Assembly (NCBI GenBank): GCA_964431385.1
Contig: CAYSJM010000015.1
Coordinates: forward strand, 1 to 55,798
Length of the DNA stretch: 55,798 nt
Source: UTCHB3 sp964431385
GTDB taxonomy: Bacteria; Bacteroidota; Ignavibacteria; Ignavibacteriales; Ignavibacteriaceae
Direction of reading: 5' to 3'
Position 1 is the stretch's first letter, and every line of letters starts with the position of its first letter. The notes below the pieces were generated by a model that was given only the letters and a program-made list of their open reading frames with translations, searched no databases and had not been told where the DNA came from. Both the position numbers and the translations under genes were made by a program. Positions 26,613 to 35,135 of the stretch are shown one piece after another.

Positions 26613-26847
26613 AAAGTTCTCTCTCTGTTACTTTTTCCACAAGGTCAGATATCGACACATCAAGAGCTTTTGCAAACTTTTCAATGTTTACAAGAGTAAT
26701 ATTTTTTTCTGCACGCTCGATCATGCCAACATATGTTCTATGCACACCGGCACGGAAAGCCAGTTCTTCTTGTGAGATTTTTAGTCTATGCCGAAAGAAG
26801 AGGACATTTTGGGCGAAAACATTAAGAATTTCATGTTCAGAGATCAT
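26611..26847 (-). CDS. Controller-like XRE-family HTH regulator of the restriction-modification island
   Basis: This 78-residue single-domain XRE/Cro HTH protein has the helix-turn-helix at about residues 25-45 (ISQEELAFRAGVHRTYVGMIER), with LVNIEKFAKALDVSISDLV after it. Size, fold and the R-x-Y-x-x-x-I-E-R signature match C (controller) proteins of type II restriction systems (about 75-95 residues), which activate and then repress RM genes through palindromic C-boxes. It precedes the methyltransferase gene by 35 bases on the same strand, so the order is C-M-R-Vsr rather than the common C-R. A candidate operator lies about 60-80 bases upstream. Confidence 0.85.
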   Translation of the reverse strand: MISEHEILNVFAQNVLFFRHRLKISQEELAFRAGVHRTYVGMIERAEKNITLVNIEKFAKALDVSISDLVEKVTEREL

Positions 26848-26908
26848 AATATTTCAGTATTTTCAAGGTTTGTGAATTAAAAGAGAATTACAAAGCTAAA
26901 TTTGAAAG

Positions 26909-26930
26909 TATAGTTAGACTACATACTATA
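26909..26930 (-). promoter_or_regulatory. Candidate operator (C-box-like) upstream of the HTH regulator
   Basis: On the minus strand TATAGT is followed 10 bases later by ACTATA, a perfect 6-bp inverted repeat, with an AGTC inside. C-protein operators are commonly built of GACT/AGTC-type symmetrical half-sites upstream of the controller gene. The half-site AGTATG also occurs in the palindrome at 26599. This is a positional and symmetry argument only. Confidence 0.4.
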
Positions 26931-27345
26931 ATTAGCAATTATGTTTTGTGAAAAGATGAAGGATTAATTACGGTAGAAGTCTTTGCAAAGAGGAAATTTT
27001 ACAATTTGAAATATTTATTCAGGCTCTCTCGAAGACTCTAACATTTCCTATTGTCTAAAGGAAGTCAAATGTCCAGCTTTTAAGAGTAAATTGTTACTTC
27101 TTTAAAATAGAGTTGGAATATTCTCTCGGGAGTGGGGAAGAGGAATTTACAGCCTTAAAATATTTTTTAGAGATTAACAGGTTTTTATTTCTGTTGGGAA
27201 GGGGGAGAAGGTGGGGAGGGATTAACATAAAATAAATGTAATACCTCTTCAAAATTCCCGGCTCGTGACTTGACGAGTTCACAGTCATGATTATTAATAC
27301 ATGACACCTTACCCATGATATCCTAAATGGCAAGGGATGAGGTTA
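26931..27345. other. Non-coding spacer upstream of the restriction-modification island
   Basis: No credible gene is present; the one 79-codon minus-strand frame (27094-27333) has no protein character. The spacer holds a G-rich repeat fragment (27182-27222) related to the element at 23657, and a small stem CTCGT/ACGAG near 27263-27278. The remainder is AT-rich and featureless. Confidence 0.6.
27182..27222. repeat. Fragment of the G-rich dispersed repeat
   Basis: It begins TTTTTATTT and contains TTGGGAAGGGGGAGA (27194-27208), both found in the same order and orientation in the MITE-like element at 23678-23707. It continues AGGTGGGGAGGG, which resembles the repeat inside the glycosyltransferase gene at 31301-31345. 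It has no terminal repeats of its own, so it looks like a decayed copy. Confidence 0.6.
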
Positions 27346-29742
27346 TCATTTCATAAGCATCATTTTTCGGGATTGGCGATATTTACCGGCACCGAGTGTA
27401 TAAATGTAGAAACCTGATGCAAGTTTATTCCCTTTGAATTTGAGGTCATATAACCTTCCCGCATCGGCAATTCCGTCAAAAAGAGTTTCAACTTCTGCAC
27501 CAAGTAAATTGTAAACTTTCAGAGTTGCTTTTGTTTCTTCTCTCAATACAAACCTGATTGATGTTTCAGGATTGAAAGGGTTAGGGTAATTTTGTTCGAG
27601 TAAATATCCATTCGGGAGATTATCGATAAGGACTTCCACTTCGTCACTGTACTCAAATTTGCCATCGTTGTCAATCTGTTTTAAGCGATAGGTAAACTTT
27701 GATGTGCCGGTTGGTTTGTCGGAAAACGAGTAGTACTTTGGGGAGTTGGATATGGAGTACCCCTCGACGAAACCGATTTTTGACCAATCAGAATGTTTGT
27801 CCTTCCTCTCGATTTCAAATCCGTAGTTGTCAACTTCTGTCGTTGTTACCCAGTTGAGGTGTACCATATTGTTTCTTACTGCTGCCGAGAAGGATGTTAG
27901 TTCCACGGGAAGAGGAGCGTTATAAGATTTGATTATTGTTCCTGATTGACCGACTGAAATGGTCGTTGATTCATTCAGGATCAGAGCAGACATCAGTGTT
28001 TGTTCTGTGATTTCCTTACCTCTAACCCATTCACTCCCTCCGTTAACGGTTCTGACTATTGAACCGTCATTACCAACAGCTATTCCGTAGTTCTCATCGA
28101 AGAAACGAACTGATTGGAGTGTAGAAGATGTGTTGGAAATTTGCCTTGTCCAAGTTGTGCCACCGTTTGTTGTCTTGTAAATATTTCCTCCAGTACCGAC
28201 TACCCAACCTGTTGTCGTCGTAGGAAAATTTACAGAATAAAAAGTGACATCAGTAATCTCTGCACTTGTTTGAGCCACCCAATCCTTGCCTCCGTTTGTG
28301 GTCTTAATAACTCTACTTTTACTATTATATCTTCCACAAATAAAAGCGATTGTCGTATCCGGTGTAGTGCCGATTGCATAATATGCACCAGAAGGTAATG
28401 ATGTAGGAGTGACCCAACCCGAACCATCTGGTGAATACCTGACTAATCCTTGTGATCCACAGAAATATCCTCTGGTATAGGTAGAAAACTTCACTTCTTG
28501 TGAGCCTGTTGCAGTTGACAAAGAAATGGTCCAATTCGACCCACCGTCGGTTGTAACATAAAGATTTGTTGAAAAGACCAACCACCCCCTTGAGTCTGAA
28601 ACAAATTCTATGTCATTAATTGTAGAAGGTGTCGGTAGAGGTGATGGAGAGTTCACATAACTCCAAGTAAGCCCGGCATCTAATGACCTAATGATCTTCC
28701 CTTCACTTCCAGCAGACCATATACTTAATCCATCGGTTCTCGAAACTACATTCATCGATACAAGAGCAGAAGGGACAGATTCCATAATTTTACTCCAATT
28801 AGCACCACCATCTATTGTTGAGTATTGATTACCCATATGACCCAGAATAACTCCATCAGTTTCGTTGAAAAAACTTACGGTATAAAGTGGCAACGAGCCC
28901 TGCGGATCTGGTGTAGTCCAGGTATTACCTCCATCTGAAGAATGTGCTATAGCTTCATTCGATGAGACTGCTATTAGTTTTTGTTCAGATGAATAGACCA
29001 TGGTATTGGGTGTGATGTTGGGTGGAATATTGACCGATGTCCAAGTTACTCCTCCATTGGTCGTTTTATTCGCAAAATTTTGACCCAAAACTACTCCCGA
29101 TTGAGAATTAAAGAAACGAATAACATAGAGTGGAGTTGATGTGATATTTGTGAATGATTGAATACCGGCAAATATTCTGATGACACTCCCGTTACCGGTA
29201 GCAATGTAACCATTATTGGCATCAAGCATGTAAAAAGAGTTGAAAAATCCATAATTATCTACAAAAACATATTCGGTCCATGAAACACCACCGTTGACAG
29301 TTTTGTAACGGCGTGCGTTCAGTTTATCAAGGAGAAAACCTGTTTCTGCATCAACAAATTGTATCTGTGTGTAAGAATTTCCGGATGGTGAATAAGAGAG
29401 CGTAGTCCAAGTTGCTCCTGCATCTGTGGATTTGAGAACTGTAGAATTGGTACCACAAGCATATCCGATTGCTGGAGAAGGGAAATGGATTGAGTGCAGA
29501 ATTGAGTTGGAATCAGTTCGAACCAGCACCCAAGAGGTACCCCGGTCTGTGGTTTTGGCAATCACTCCCTTCGTCCCAACTGAAAACAAAGTGGTTGAAG
29601 AAGGAACTACCGCAGAACCAAAGACAGTATACCCCATAGGCTTGGGGTTTAGCCATGTCCAGTTATCCTGCGAAAAAGAAGTTAAGTTAAATAAGAGTAA
29701 AAATATTGTGCAGTAAGCAGCCTTAAAATTGTAGTTTTTCAT
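27346..29742 (-). CDS. Secreted YCF48/BNR-repeat beta-propeller protein with T9SS sorting domain
   Basis: This 798-residue protein has a signal peptide (1-25, ending LTSFSQ). About twelve repeats of the YCF48/BNR type follow (to about 610), with the recurring pattern TTDGG.NW / S.DGG.TW / GG.I.KT.NGG.TW, predicted to form one or two beta-propellers. The VELTSF...YRLKQIDNDG module and a T9SS sorting domain (QNYPNPFNPETSIRF ... KMMLMK) finish it. The CDS is flanked by non-coding spacers, so it looks monocistronic. It is probably exported to the cell surface; ligand unknown. Confidence 0.92.
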   Translation of the reverse strand: MKNYNFKAAYCTIFLLLFNLTSFSQDNWTWLNPKPMGYTVFGSAVVPSSTTLFSVGTKGVIAKTTDRGTSWVLVRTDSNSILHSIHFPSPAIGYACGTNSTVLKSTDAGATWTTLSYSPSGNSYTQIQFVDAETGFLLDKLNARRYKTVNGGVSWTEYVFVDNYGFFNSFYMLDANNGYIATGNGSVIRIFAGIQSFTNITSTPLYVIRFFNSQSGVVLGQNFANKTTNGGVTWTSVNIPPNITPNTMVYSSEQKLIAVSSNEAIAHSSDGGNTWTTPDPQGSLPLYTVSFFNETDGVILGHMGNQYSTIDGGANWSKIMESVPSALVSMNVVSRTDGLSIWSAGSEGKIIRSLDAGLTWSYVNSPSPLPTPSTINDIEFVSDSRGWLVFSTNLYVTTDGGSNWTISLSTATGSQEVKFSTYTRGYFCGSQGLVRYSPDGSGWVTPTSLPSGAYYAIGTTPDTTIAFICGRYNSKSRVIKTTNGGKDWVAQTSAEITDVTFYSVNFPTTTTGWVVGTGGNIYKTTNGGTTWTRQISNTSSTLQSVRFFDENYGIAVGNDGSIVRTVNGGSEWVRGKEITEQTLMSALILNESTTISVGQSGTIIKSYNAPLPVELTSFSAAVRNNMVHLNWVTTTEVDNYGFEIERKDKHSDWSKIGFVEGYSISNSPKYYSFSDKPTGTSKFTYRLKQIDNDGKFEYSDEVEVLIDNLPNGYLLEQNYPNPFNPETSIRFVLREETKATLKVYNLLGAEVETLFDGIADAGRLYDLKFKGNKLASGFYIYTLGAGKYRQSRKMMLMK

Positions 29743-29852
29743 GTTTTTAATGTGTTATTGGTAGAATTGAAATGTGAGACCAACATCACCTAAACCATGA
29801 TCCAAATTTAAGAAAATGTGTTATAATGACAATAGTATATTTGCTTATTTTA

Positions 29853-30593
29853 TTATTTTTTGCTGAAAATAATTCTCATTGCAAACTTGACTCCCTCCCA
29901 AACCATTGAAACGACAGGAAGAAGCAATCTTCGTGGTTCTTGCGAGATACGGTATAACCAGGCAAAACCGAGTTTTTTGATCCATTTTGGGGTAATTTTG
30001 GTTTTTCCGGCGATTACATCGACCATCCCGCCGCAAAGGTGTATGACTCTGACATTGAGGTGGTGCCTGTGTTTGTGTGCAAAAAGTTCTTTTTTGGGAG
30101 TTGAGATACCTACAAGAAGAATGTCGGGGGCGTATTGATTGATCTGTCCCACAATCCGGTCTTCGTCTTCGGGTGTGAAGTATCCATTAATTCCGGGATG
30201 TACGGCTTTTACACCGAATTCATGGCGTATTTTTTCGGTGGCGATACGGTTGACTTCCTCGGTAGCACCCAGAATCATTACAGAATAGTTGCTCACCGCT
30301 GCCCTTTTTAGGAGTTCTATTGTAAACCATGAGGTGTAGAGCTCTGTTCGTGGCTTAAAACCCATCAATTTTAGAAAAAGGAAGAGGCTTCTGCCATCGA
30401 CAAGAATTATATCAAACCGATTTATGATTTCAAGGAGTCCGGGGTTTCTCTTTACCAGATATGGAGTACCAAGTGACTTCCAATGAACGATTCTTTGACC
30501 CCGATTACGAATGGTAAGGTCTATCTCACCCCACAGTTCATCTTCAGTGAAGTCGGAAATTGCAAGTCCGTGGAAGTTGATTTTATTCAGCAT
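29853..30593 (-). CDS. WecG/TagA/CpsF family glycosyltransferase
   Basis: This 246-residue GT26 enzyme transfers a sugar (in relatives, N-acetylmannosamine or its uronic acid) onto lipid-linked intermediates of surface polysaccharides. Motifs are DIILVDGRSLFLFLKLMG, SVMILGATEEVNRIATEKI, PDILLVGISTPKKELFAHKHR, and the C-terminal VDVIAGKTKITPKWIKKLGFAWLYRI..EPRRL, which is family-defining. It is the last gene of the long glycosyltransferase run, separated from the next upstream gene by a repeat-filled 189-base spacer. Confidence 0.92.
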   Translation of the reverse strand: MLNKINFHGLAISDFTEDELWGEIDLTIRNRGQRIVHWKSLGTPYLVKRNPGLLEIINRFDIILVDGRSLFLFLKLMGFKPRTELYTSWFTIELLKRAAVSNYSVMILGATEEVNRIATEKIRHEFGVKAVHPGINGYFTPEDEDRIVGQINQYAPDILLVGISTPKKELFAHKHRHHLNVRVIHLCGGMVDVIAGKTKITPKWIKKLGFAWLYRISQEPRRLLLPVVSMVWEGVKFAMRIIFSKK

Positions 30594-30624
30594 AGGGACT
30601 AAATGGATTTAAAAGGCCAAATAA

Positions 30625-30782
30625 ACCACAGAGCACACAGAGTGCACAGAGGGGTGCAGGAGATTTCAGGGTTGAGATGTAGAACGCTAATGAAGAAGAT
30701 TTTCCATGAGGGGTATGTAGTTCGCATACCTGATACTTAATAGTTAATACCTCACTCTGTGCTCTCTGTCTGCTCAGTGATT
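30625..30782. repeat. Dispersed 'CACAGAG' element with inverted arms
   Basis: The left arm (30626-30651) is a chain of CACAGAG/CACACAGAGTGCACAGAG units. The right arm (about 30751-30779) holds the inverse (ACTCTGTGCTCTCTGTCTGCTCAGTGA). The middle has a stem GGTATG/CATACC at 30711-30729. Such CACAGAG chains are known as frequent intergenic repeats in Bacteroidota/Chlorobiota genomes and give spurious ...LCVLCG... frames. The element ends directly at the stop codon of the glycosyltransferase gene at 30783. Confidence 0.65.
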
Positions 30783-31868
30783 TCATCTTAATATTATCTG
30801 CAATAACCGGGAATGGAATTTTTCAATTGTGAATTTTTGCTCAAAGATTTTACGGTTTTGCTCTCCTAATTTACGGGTTTTACCGGGGTTGGTTAACAAC
30901 GAGACGAGATTATCGATAGTTGGTAAAGTTTCAGGATTGTTTCCGATCATGTCAGGAATGGCACCAACAGGATTGGCAAGAATCGCAAGCCCCGATCTCA
31001 TAGCTTCGAGAATTACAAGTGGCATCGCATCTTTTTTTGTAGGGTAGATGAATATATCTGCCTCATCATAAAGACTGTTAAGGTCATCATTTTGAACACT
31101 ACCCACATAAAATACATTTTCCGTTAGTCCATTCTTTTCAATAAGTTGTCGAAGTTCAGTCTCCGTTATATGATTCTCCTCGCCGGCAATCTTACACGAA
31201 AATTTGAATCCAAGCCCATGAACCTCAGATAACAATTCAATCAGTTCTGGAATCCCCTTATAGGCATAAAAATTACTCACAAACAACAAATTCCGACGCT
31301 CTTCTCCCCCCACCTTCACAAGGAGGGGGGGTGGGGGGGCGGTGGCAGGGAGGGAGACCGGAAAATCAGCAATCCCATTAGGCAGGATATAAATTCTTGC
31401 GGGGTTAAGAAAATCAATGTCATTTTTTAATTTTTCTGACAGGATTATTATTTCGCTGTTATTGAACGAAATTGAATAGAGGGTTTTGTATAGTTTGGAG
31501 TTTAACGCTGCGTCTTTTAATCCCGTTCCATGCAGGTGGAAAATGACTTTTCTTCTGAAAAACTTCAAAATTAGATTGAAGAGAAAATCTCTTAGAAAGG
31601 GTGCTCCGGTTAAAGATGGCACAAAATAGACTAAATCAGGTCGGAAAGTTAATATTGTAAATTTTGTTTTTGCCAAATTTATAAAGAGCTTAAATATTTT
31701 TAGCGGGCTAAATTCTCCGGTATTTTTTACATCTTTGGCATAGCTTAGACCGATTACCTTTGTGGTGAATTTATGATTTAACTCTCTGTTCTGGAGGACA
31801 GCACTACACATTTTTGTGACCCCGGTGACCGGAGGTGGCAATTTTAGCAAAAGGAGGAGTTTTTTCAT
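30783..31868 (-). CDS. GT4 family glycosyltransferase with an internal repeat insertion
   Basis: This 361-residue GT-B enzyme begins KLLLLLKLPPPVTGVTKMC. The C-terminal donor site has the E-x7-E type segment DAMPLVILEAMRSGLAILANPVGAIPDMI (about 290-315), preceded by FYVGSVQNDDLNSLYDEADIFIYPT. Between the two Rossmann domains, where relatives read straight from the PNGI loop to LLFVSNFYAYKGI, about 20 extra residues (PATAPPPPLLVKVGGEERR) are encoded by a G/C-rich palindromic repeat in frame. It probably adds a sugar in exopolysaccharide or LPS O-chain synthesis. Donor and acceptor are unknown. Confidence 0.88.
   Translation of the reverse strand: MKKLLLLLKLPPPVTGVTKMCSAVLQNRELNHKFTTKVIGLSYAKDVKNTGEFSPLKIFKLFINLAKTKFTILTFRPDLVYFVPSLTGAPFLRDFLFNLILKFFRRKVIFHLHGTGLKDAALNSKLYKTLYSISFNNSEIIILSEKLKNDIDFLNPARIYILPNGIADFPVSLPATAPPPPLLVKVGGEERRNLLFVSNFYAYKGIPELIELLSEVHGLGFKFSCKIAGEENHITETELRQLIEKNGLTENVFYVGSVQNDDLNSLYDEADIFIYPTKKDAMPLVILEAMRSGLAILANPVGAIPDMIGNNPETLPTIDNLVSLLTNPGKTRKLGEQNRKIFEQKFTIEKFHSRLLQIILR
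31301..31345. repeat. G-rich palindromic repeat embedded in the glycosyltransferase gene
   Basis: CTCCCCCCACCTT (31302-31314) is followed by CAC and AAGGAGGGGGGGTG, forming a strong hairpin. The plus strand then holds G7-T-G7 (31325-31331, 31333-31339). The sequence is unlike the AT-rich gene around it and similar to the G-rich repeats at 23693 and 27194. It keeps the reading frame. Confidence 0.7.
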
Positions 31869-32006
31869 TGAGTCAGACTTCGAAAATCGAACACGGTTTA
31901 GGCAGAATTATTGAATTATCACGGAATGACGATAGAACACGGATAGGGCGGAAAATGGCAGGCTCTTTTTGTCGTATTAAGAATATTCTAAACAATCTAC
32001 AGACCA

Positions 32007-33032
32007 TTAATTCACCAAGCAACTTAAAGACTTTAAAAGATCATCAACAACCCTCTCTATATTTGGTGGGGTATCAAACTCAAATTTATGCTTTCCTTCC
32101 AAGATTTCAATTGCTTTCTCTGCCCAAAGATCTACATCATTTTCAAGAACAAATCCATTTTTCCCCGAGATAATCAGGTCGTCTGCTGCACCTGCATGGG
32201 GAGAAATAATTACAGGCACGCCTGCAGAAAGTGCTTCGTTGGCTACAATTCCCCAAGGGTCATTTTCTGTCGGGAAAAGCAGCACTCTCCCTGTATGATA
32301 AAGCGATTGCAATCTATCTTGTGAAATATACCCGGCGAAGGTATGATTTATGCCAGATTCTGTTAGTTGCTTTTGCATTTCTACTTTAAGAGGACCTTCC
32401 CCCAAAATCAGCACCTTTATTTTTCTGATCCTATTAACTTTAGCAGCAACTTCCACAAAAAATAAAGGGAGTTTTCGAGCTATAATTTGACCCGAAAAGA
32501 GCAAATCAAATTCTTTATCTTTTTCAGTAGATAATGTAAAAGGAAAGTTAGAATTTTGCGGAATAAATGGCAACACAGATATTTTTTTCGATCGGTGTTC
32601 GTCAATTATTTCTTCAACATGTTTTGCGGATTTTATCCCGGGTACAATAAAATGATCAGAACGGCGATAAAGAAATTTTCTTAGGACTTGCGAAGACTTG
32701 CTTAGTTTCGAAACAGGAAGTTGCCACATGTCAGTGAATATCGAAATTTTGATTTTGTTCCGTTTCGCAAAGAGAAATAGCTTGAGAGTATGTTTATTAA
32801 CTCCGCCAAGGATTACCAGATTGGCTGAAAACCTTTTCGCAATCTCGATGATATTTTCACCTTTTTTAATAAAATGGTGCGGATGGTTTAGATGAGGGAT
32901 TTGCCAGTGATGTCCTTCTACTTCTGTGTCGGTATAAATCACGAAAAACTTCTCTCCAAGTTTGTTTCCCATTTCATTATAAAACGGCAGCCGGTATGGT
33001 GCAGGGAAATTGGTGACAAGAAGAATTCTCAT
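32007..33032 (-). CDS. GT4 family glycosyltransferase
   Basis: This 341-residue GT-B enzyme has an N-terminal MRILLVTNFPAPYRLPFYNEMG (acceptor-side motif) and a donor domain with LLFSGQIIARKLPLFFVEV, VLILGEGPLKVEM, HTFAGYISQDRLQSLYHTGRVLLFPTENDPWGIVANEALSAGVPVI. The E-x7-E pattern is replaced by D/N-x-WG-x-x-x-x-E, common in GT4. Its ATG overlaps the upstream glycosyltransferase stop (ATGA), so the two are translationally coupled. A 138-base spacer, with nothing visible in it, separates it from the next glycosyltransferase downstream. Confidence 0.92.
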   Translation of the reverse strand: MRILLVTNFPAPYRLPFYNEMGNKLGEKFFVIYTDTEVEGHHWQIPHLNHPHHFIKKGENIIEIAKRFSANLVILGGVNKHTLKLFLFAKRNKIKISIFTDMWQLPVSKLSKSSQVLRKFLYRRSDHFIVPGIKSAKHVEEIIDEHRSKKISVLPFIPQNSNFPFTLSTEKDKEFDLLFSGQIIARKLPLFFVEVAAKVNRIRKIKVLILGEGPLKVEMQKQLTESGINHTFAGYISQDRLQSLYHTGRVLLFPTENDPWGIVANEALSAGVPVIISPHAGAADDLIISGKNGFVLENDVDLWAEKAIEILEGKHKFEFDTPPNIERVVDDLLKSLSCLVN

Positions 33033-34249
33033 TCAATTTCCCTCAATCTTTTTTTTATTTTTTCCACAAGTTCATAGTTCACAGATTTCAGATTAAAAAT
33101 CTCTGAAGCTATCAATTTGCCGTTTCTGCCTATTGTTTTCGCAAGGAATTGATCTTCAAGGATCAATTCTATTTTTTTTTGAAGATCGGAAACATCTCCG
33201 GGCGTATAAAAAAACAAGTGTTCACCGTCGTTCAGGATTGAATTCAACTCCCGAGTTTGTGCAACAATTACCGGATTCCCTGTAAGAAGATACTCCCCCA
33301 ATCGAAAAGGTATACTGGCGTCTGATTTAGGATTACCTGGACGCGGAATTACCAAGGCAAGTGCATTATTAATATAACCATGGTATTCTTCATCAGGAAT
33401 TTTCCCTGTAAATGTGATTTTATCCAAAAGATTGCAATCGTCAGCAAGCTTTTGAAGCAACGGATCTAATTGTCCGGCTATTACAAGCTTTACATTTGGA
33501 AATATTTCAGATAGCCCGGCGAAAGCCTTAAACAATGTCTTAGGATCATCTTTTTCGTAAGAATGATGTCCCCTTCTCGTTCTGTTGAATCCGGAATAGA
33601 AAAAGTAGTTGTGTGTTCGAGATAGAGTAACTTTTCCTGTCCATTCCGTAGCGGTTAAAGGAAAGAACAAAATCTTCTCTTTATGCATCCCGATTGAAGT
33701 ACAATATTCAACTAATACTTTACTTATTACCAAAATAAAATCAAACCTGCGAATAAATACTTTTTCGAATAGAACCCTGGAATAAAATCGCTTTGCCTCA
33801 GGATAGATAATATGATCAGGATATTCATCAAGTGAAAAAACATAAATAGTATTTCGAAATTTTGATATTGCAGCGAGTAGAAGGTTAAGTGAATTCAGGT
33901 AAGTACCGTATAACAGCATGGCATCAATTTTATTCTTGGAATTTTCTCGGTGGAGGTAAGCCAAAAGTTTGAAAATACCTGAGAAAAGATTTATAAATTT
34001 TTTAGGTTTCGATTTGGGCCATTCGGTTGAATCATGTACATAATAAAATTTTACTCCATCAAAAACACCCGATGTGAATTTATTCTCAGTGTGTTCATCC
34101 GTCTCAGTACCTCTGTAAACTACAATTTCGACGGTAAAACCATATTCCTGAAGTCCTTTTGCTATATGTAAACATCTTTTTGTAGAAGCACCTCCATACG
34201 GGAGACCGTTTCCGAAGATAATTTTAACATTAGGACAACTCCCTCTCAC
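33029..34249 (-). CDS. GT4-like glycosyltransferase (GTG start)
   Basis: This 406-residue GT-B protein shows IIFGNGLPYGGASTKRCLHIAKGL at the N-terminus (a glycine-rich acceptor loop). The C-terminal domain has ITFTGKIPDEEYHGYINNALALVIPRPGNPKSDASIPFRLGEYLLTGNPVIV, typical of GT4. The start is a GTG at 34249 forming a GTGA overlap with the stop of the DUF2520 gene, so I keep it. It is coupled at its 3' end to the next glycosyltransferase (ATGA at 33029-33032). Sugar specificity unknown. Confidence 0.85.
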   Translation of the reverse strand: MRGSCPNVKIIFGNGLPYGGASTKRCLHIAKGLQEYGFTVEIVVYRGTETDEHTENKFTSGVFDGVKFYYVHDSTEWPKSKPKKFINLFSGIFKLLAYLHRENSKNKIDAMLLYGTYLNSLNLLLAAISKFRNTIYVFSLDEYPDHIIYPEAKRFYSRVLFEKVFIRRFDFILVISKVLVEYCTSIGMHKEKILFFPLTATEWTGKVTLSRTHNYFFYSGFNRTRRGHHSYEKDDPKTLFKAFAGLSEIFPNVKLVIAGQLDPLLQKLADDCNLLDKITFTGKIPDEEYHGYINNALALVIPRPGNPKSDASIPFRLGEYLLTGNPVIVAQTRELNSILNDGEHLFFYTPGDVSDLQKKIELILEDQFLAKTIGRNGKLIASEIFNLKSVNYELVEKIKKRLREIE

Positions 34250-35118
34250 TTACCAGCTTCTTCGTTGTTGGCAAAGGAAATTTTGAGTTTGATTCCAAGC
34301 ATTTTTGCGGTCGATTCGGAGAGCCGGATGTAGGTTAATAATTGTTCACGAGTAAGCTGATCATAGTCAAGAGCGTTCAGGTGATATTGAACAGTTTCAA
34401 AATCTTTGCGGGCGATAACACCTGATACCGAGTTTTCCGGTCCATTTTCGATTATATTTTCGATTGTGGTTTCAATAATAGGAGTAAAGATCTTAAAATA
34501 ATCTTTCTTCTTCCCTCCGGCTATTTCGAACATTTTCATGGAATCAGCAATTATTACCGGGAAAAAATTGGATGCAAATACTGCTGCAAGATGATAATAG
34601 ATTTTTAACTCGGGCTTTATACAGATTGGTTTTAGTTCAAGCTTCCTGGCAATTTGCAACATCATCTTTTCAGCCTTTACGGTGGATGCTTCAATGCAAA
34701 CGGGAAGATCCCACAAACGGATAGCTTTTCTTGAAGGGAAGCTTTGCGGGATATGAAATGACCCCGTCATCGCCCCCTTTTTCTTCAGAGAAATGAGTTC
34801 TGAGGTCGTTTTTGATCCTGAAAGGTGCATAAAAAGAGTGTTTTTGAAGTTTAGCGGGAGCCCTGCGAGGGCTTCAGCCACTTCTCTTATTGCAGAATCG
34901 GGAACAGCAATTACGCACACCTGAAATTTCGAAGCAAACTTTGCAATATCCTTAATATTTGTCGAGAATTCATTCACCATAAATTCTTTGGCAAATTCCT
35001 TGAGAGGTTCTTCCGACCTGTTGGAGGCAAAACGGATAAAACAACCAACATCAACAAAGGCATCAGCTATCGACCATGCAGCTCTTCCTGTTCCGATTAT
35101 TGCAGCATCAAAATCCAA
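34246..35118 (-). CDS. Rossmann-fold oxidoreductase with DUF2520 domain
   Basis: This 290-residue protein has an NAD(P)-binding N-terminus (FDAAIIGTGRAAWSIADAFVDVG) and a middle resembling pyrroline-5-carboxylate reductase/ketopantoate reductase (FQVCVIAVPDSAIREVAEAL, FMHLSGSKTTSEL, GSFHIPQSF). A helical C-terminal DUF2520 domain (KIYYHLAAVFASNFFPVIIADSM ... GVIARKDFETVQYHLNAL) completes it. The family's substrate is not established. It follows the MEMO gene by 17 bases and overlaps the glycosyltransferase downstream. Confidence 0.88.
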   Translation of the reverse strand: MDFDAAIIGTGRAAWSIADAFVDVGCFIRFASNRSEEPLKEFAKEFMVNEFSTNIKDIAKFASKFQVCVIAVPDSAIREVAEALAGLPLNFKNTLFMHLSGSKTTSELISLKKKGAMTGSFHIPQSFPSRKAIRLWDLPVCIEASTVKAEKMMLQIARKLELKPICIKPELKIYYHLAAVFASNFFPVIIADSMKMFEIAGGKKKDYFKIFTPIIETTIENIIENGPENSVSGVIARKDFETVQYHLNALDYDQLTREQLLTYIRLSESTAKMLGIKLKISFANNEEAGK

Positions 35119-35135
35119 TAAATTACTCCGGGTTC

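Noticed and set aside
27094..27333. 79-codon minus-strand frame in the spacer before the T9SS propeller gene
   Set aside because: It reads through the G-rich repeat fragment, giving low-complexity residues, and has no ribosome site or family match by eye.
30583..30786. 67-codon minus-strand frame ending ALCALCVLCGLFG
   Set aside because: This is the familiar false protein produced by the CACAGAG repeat, not a gene.
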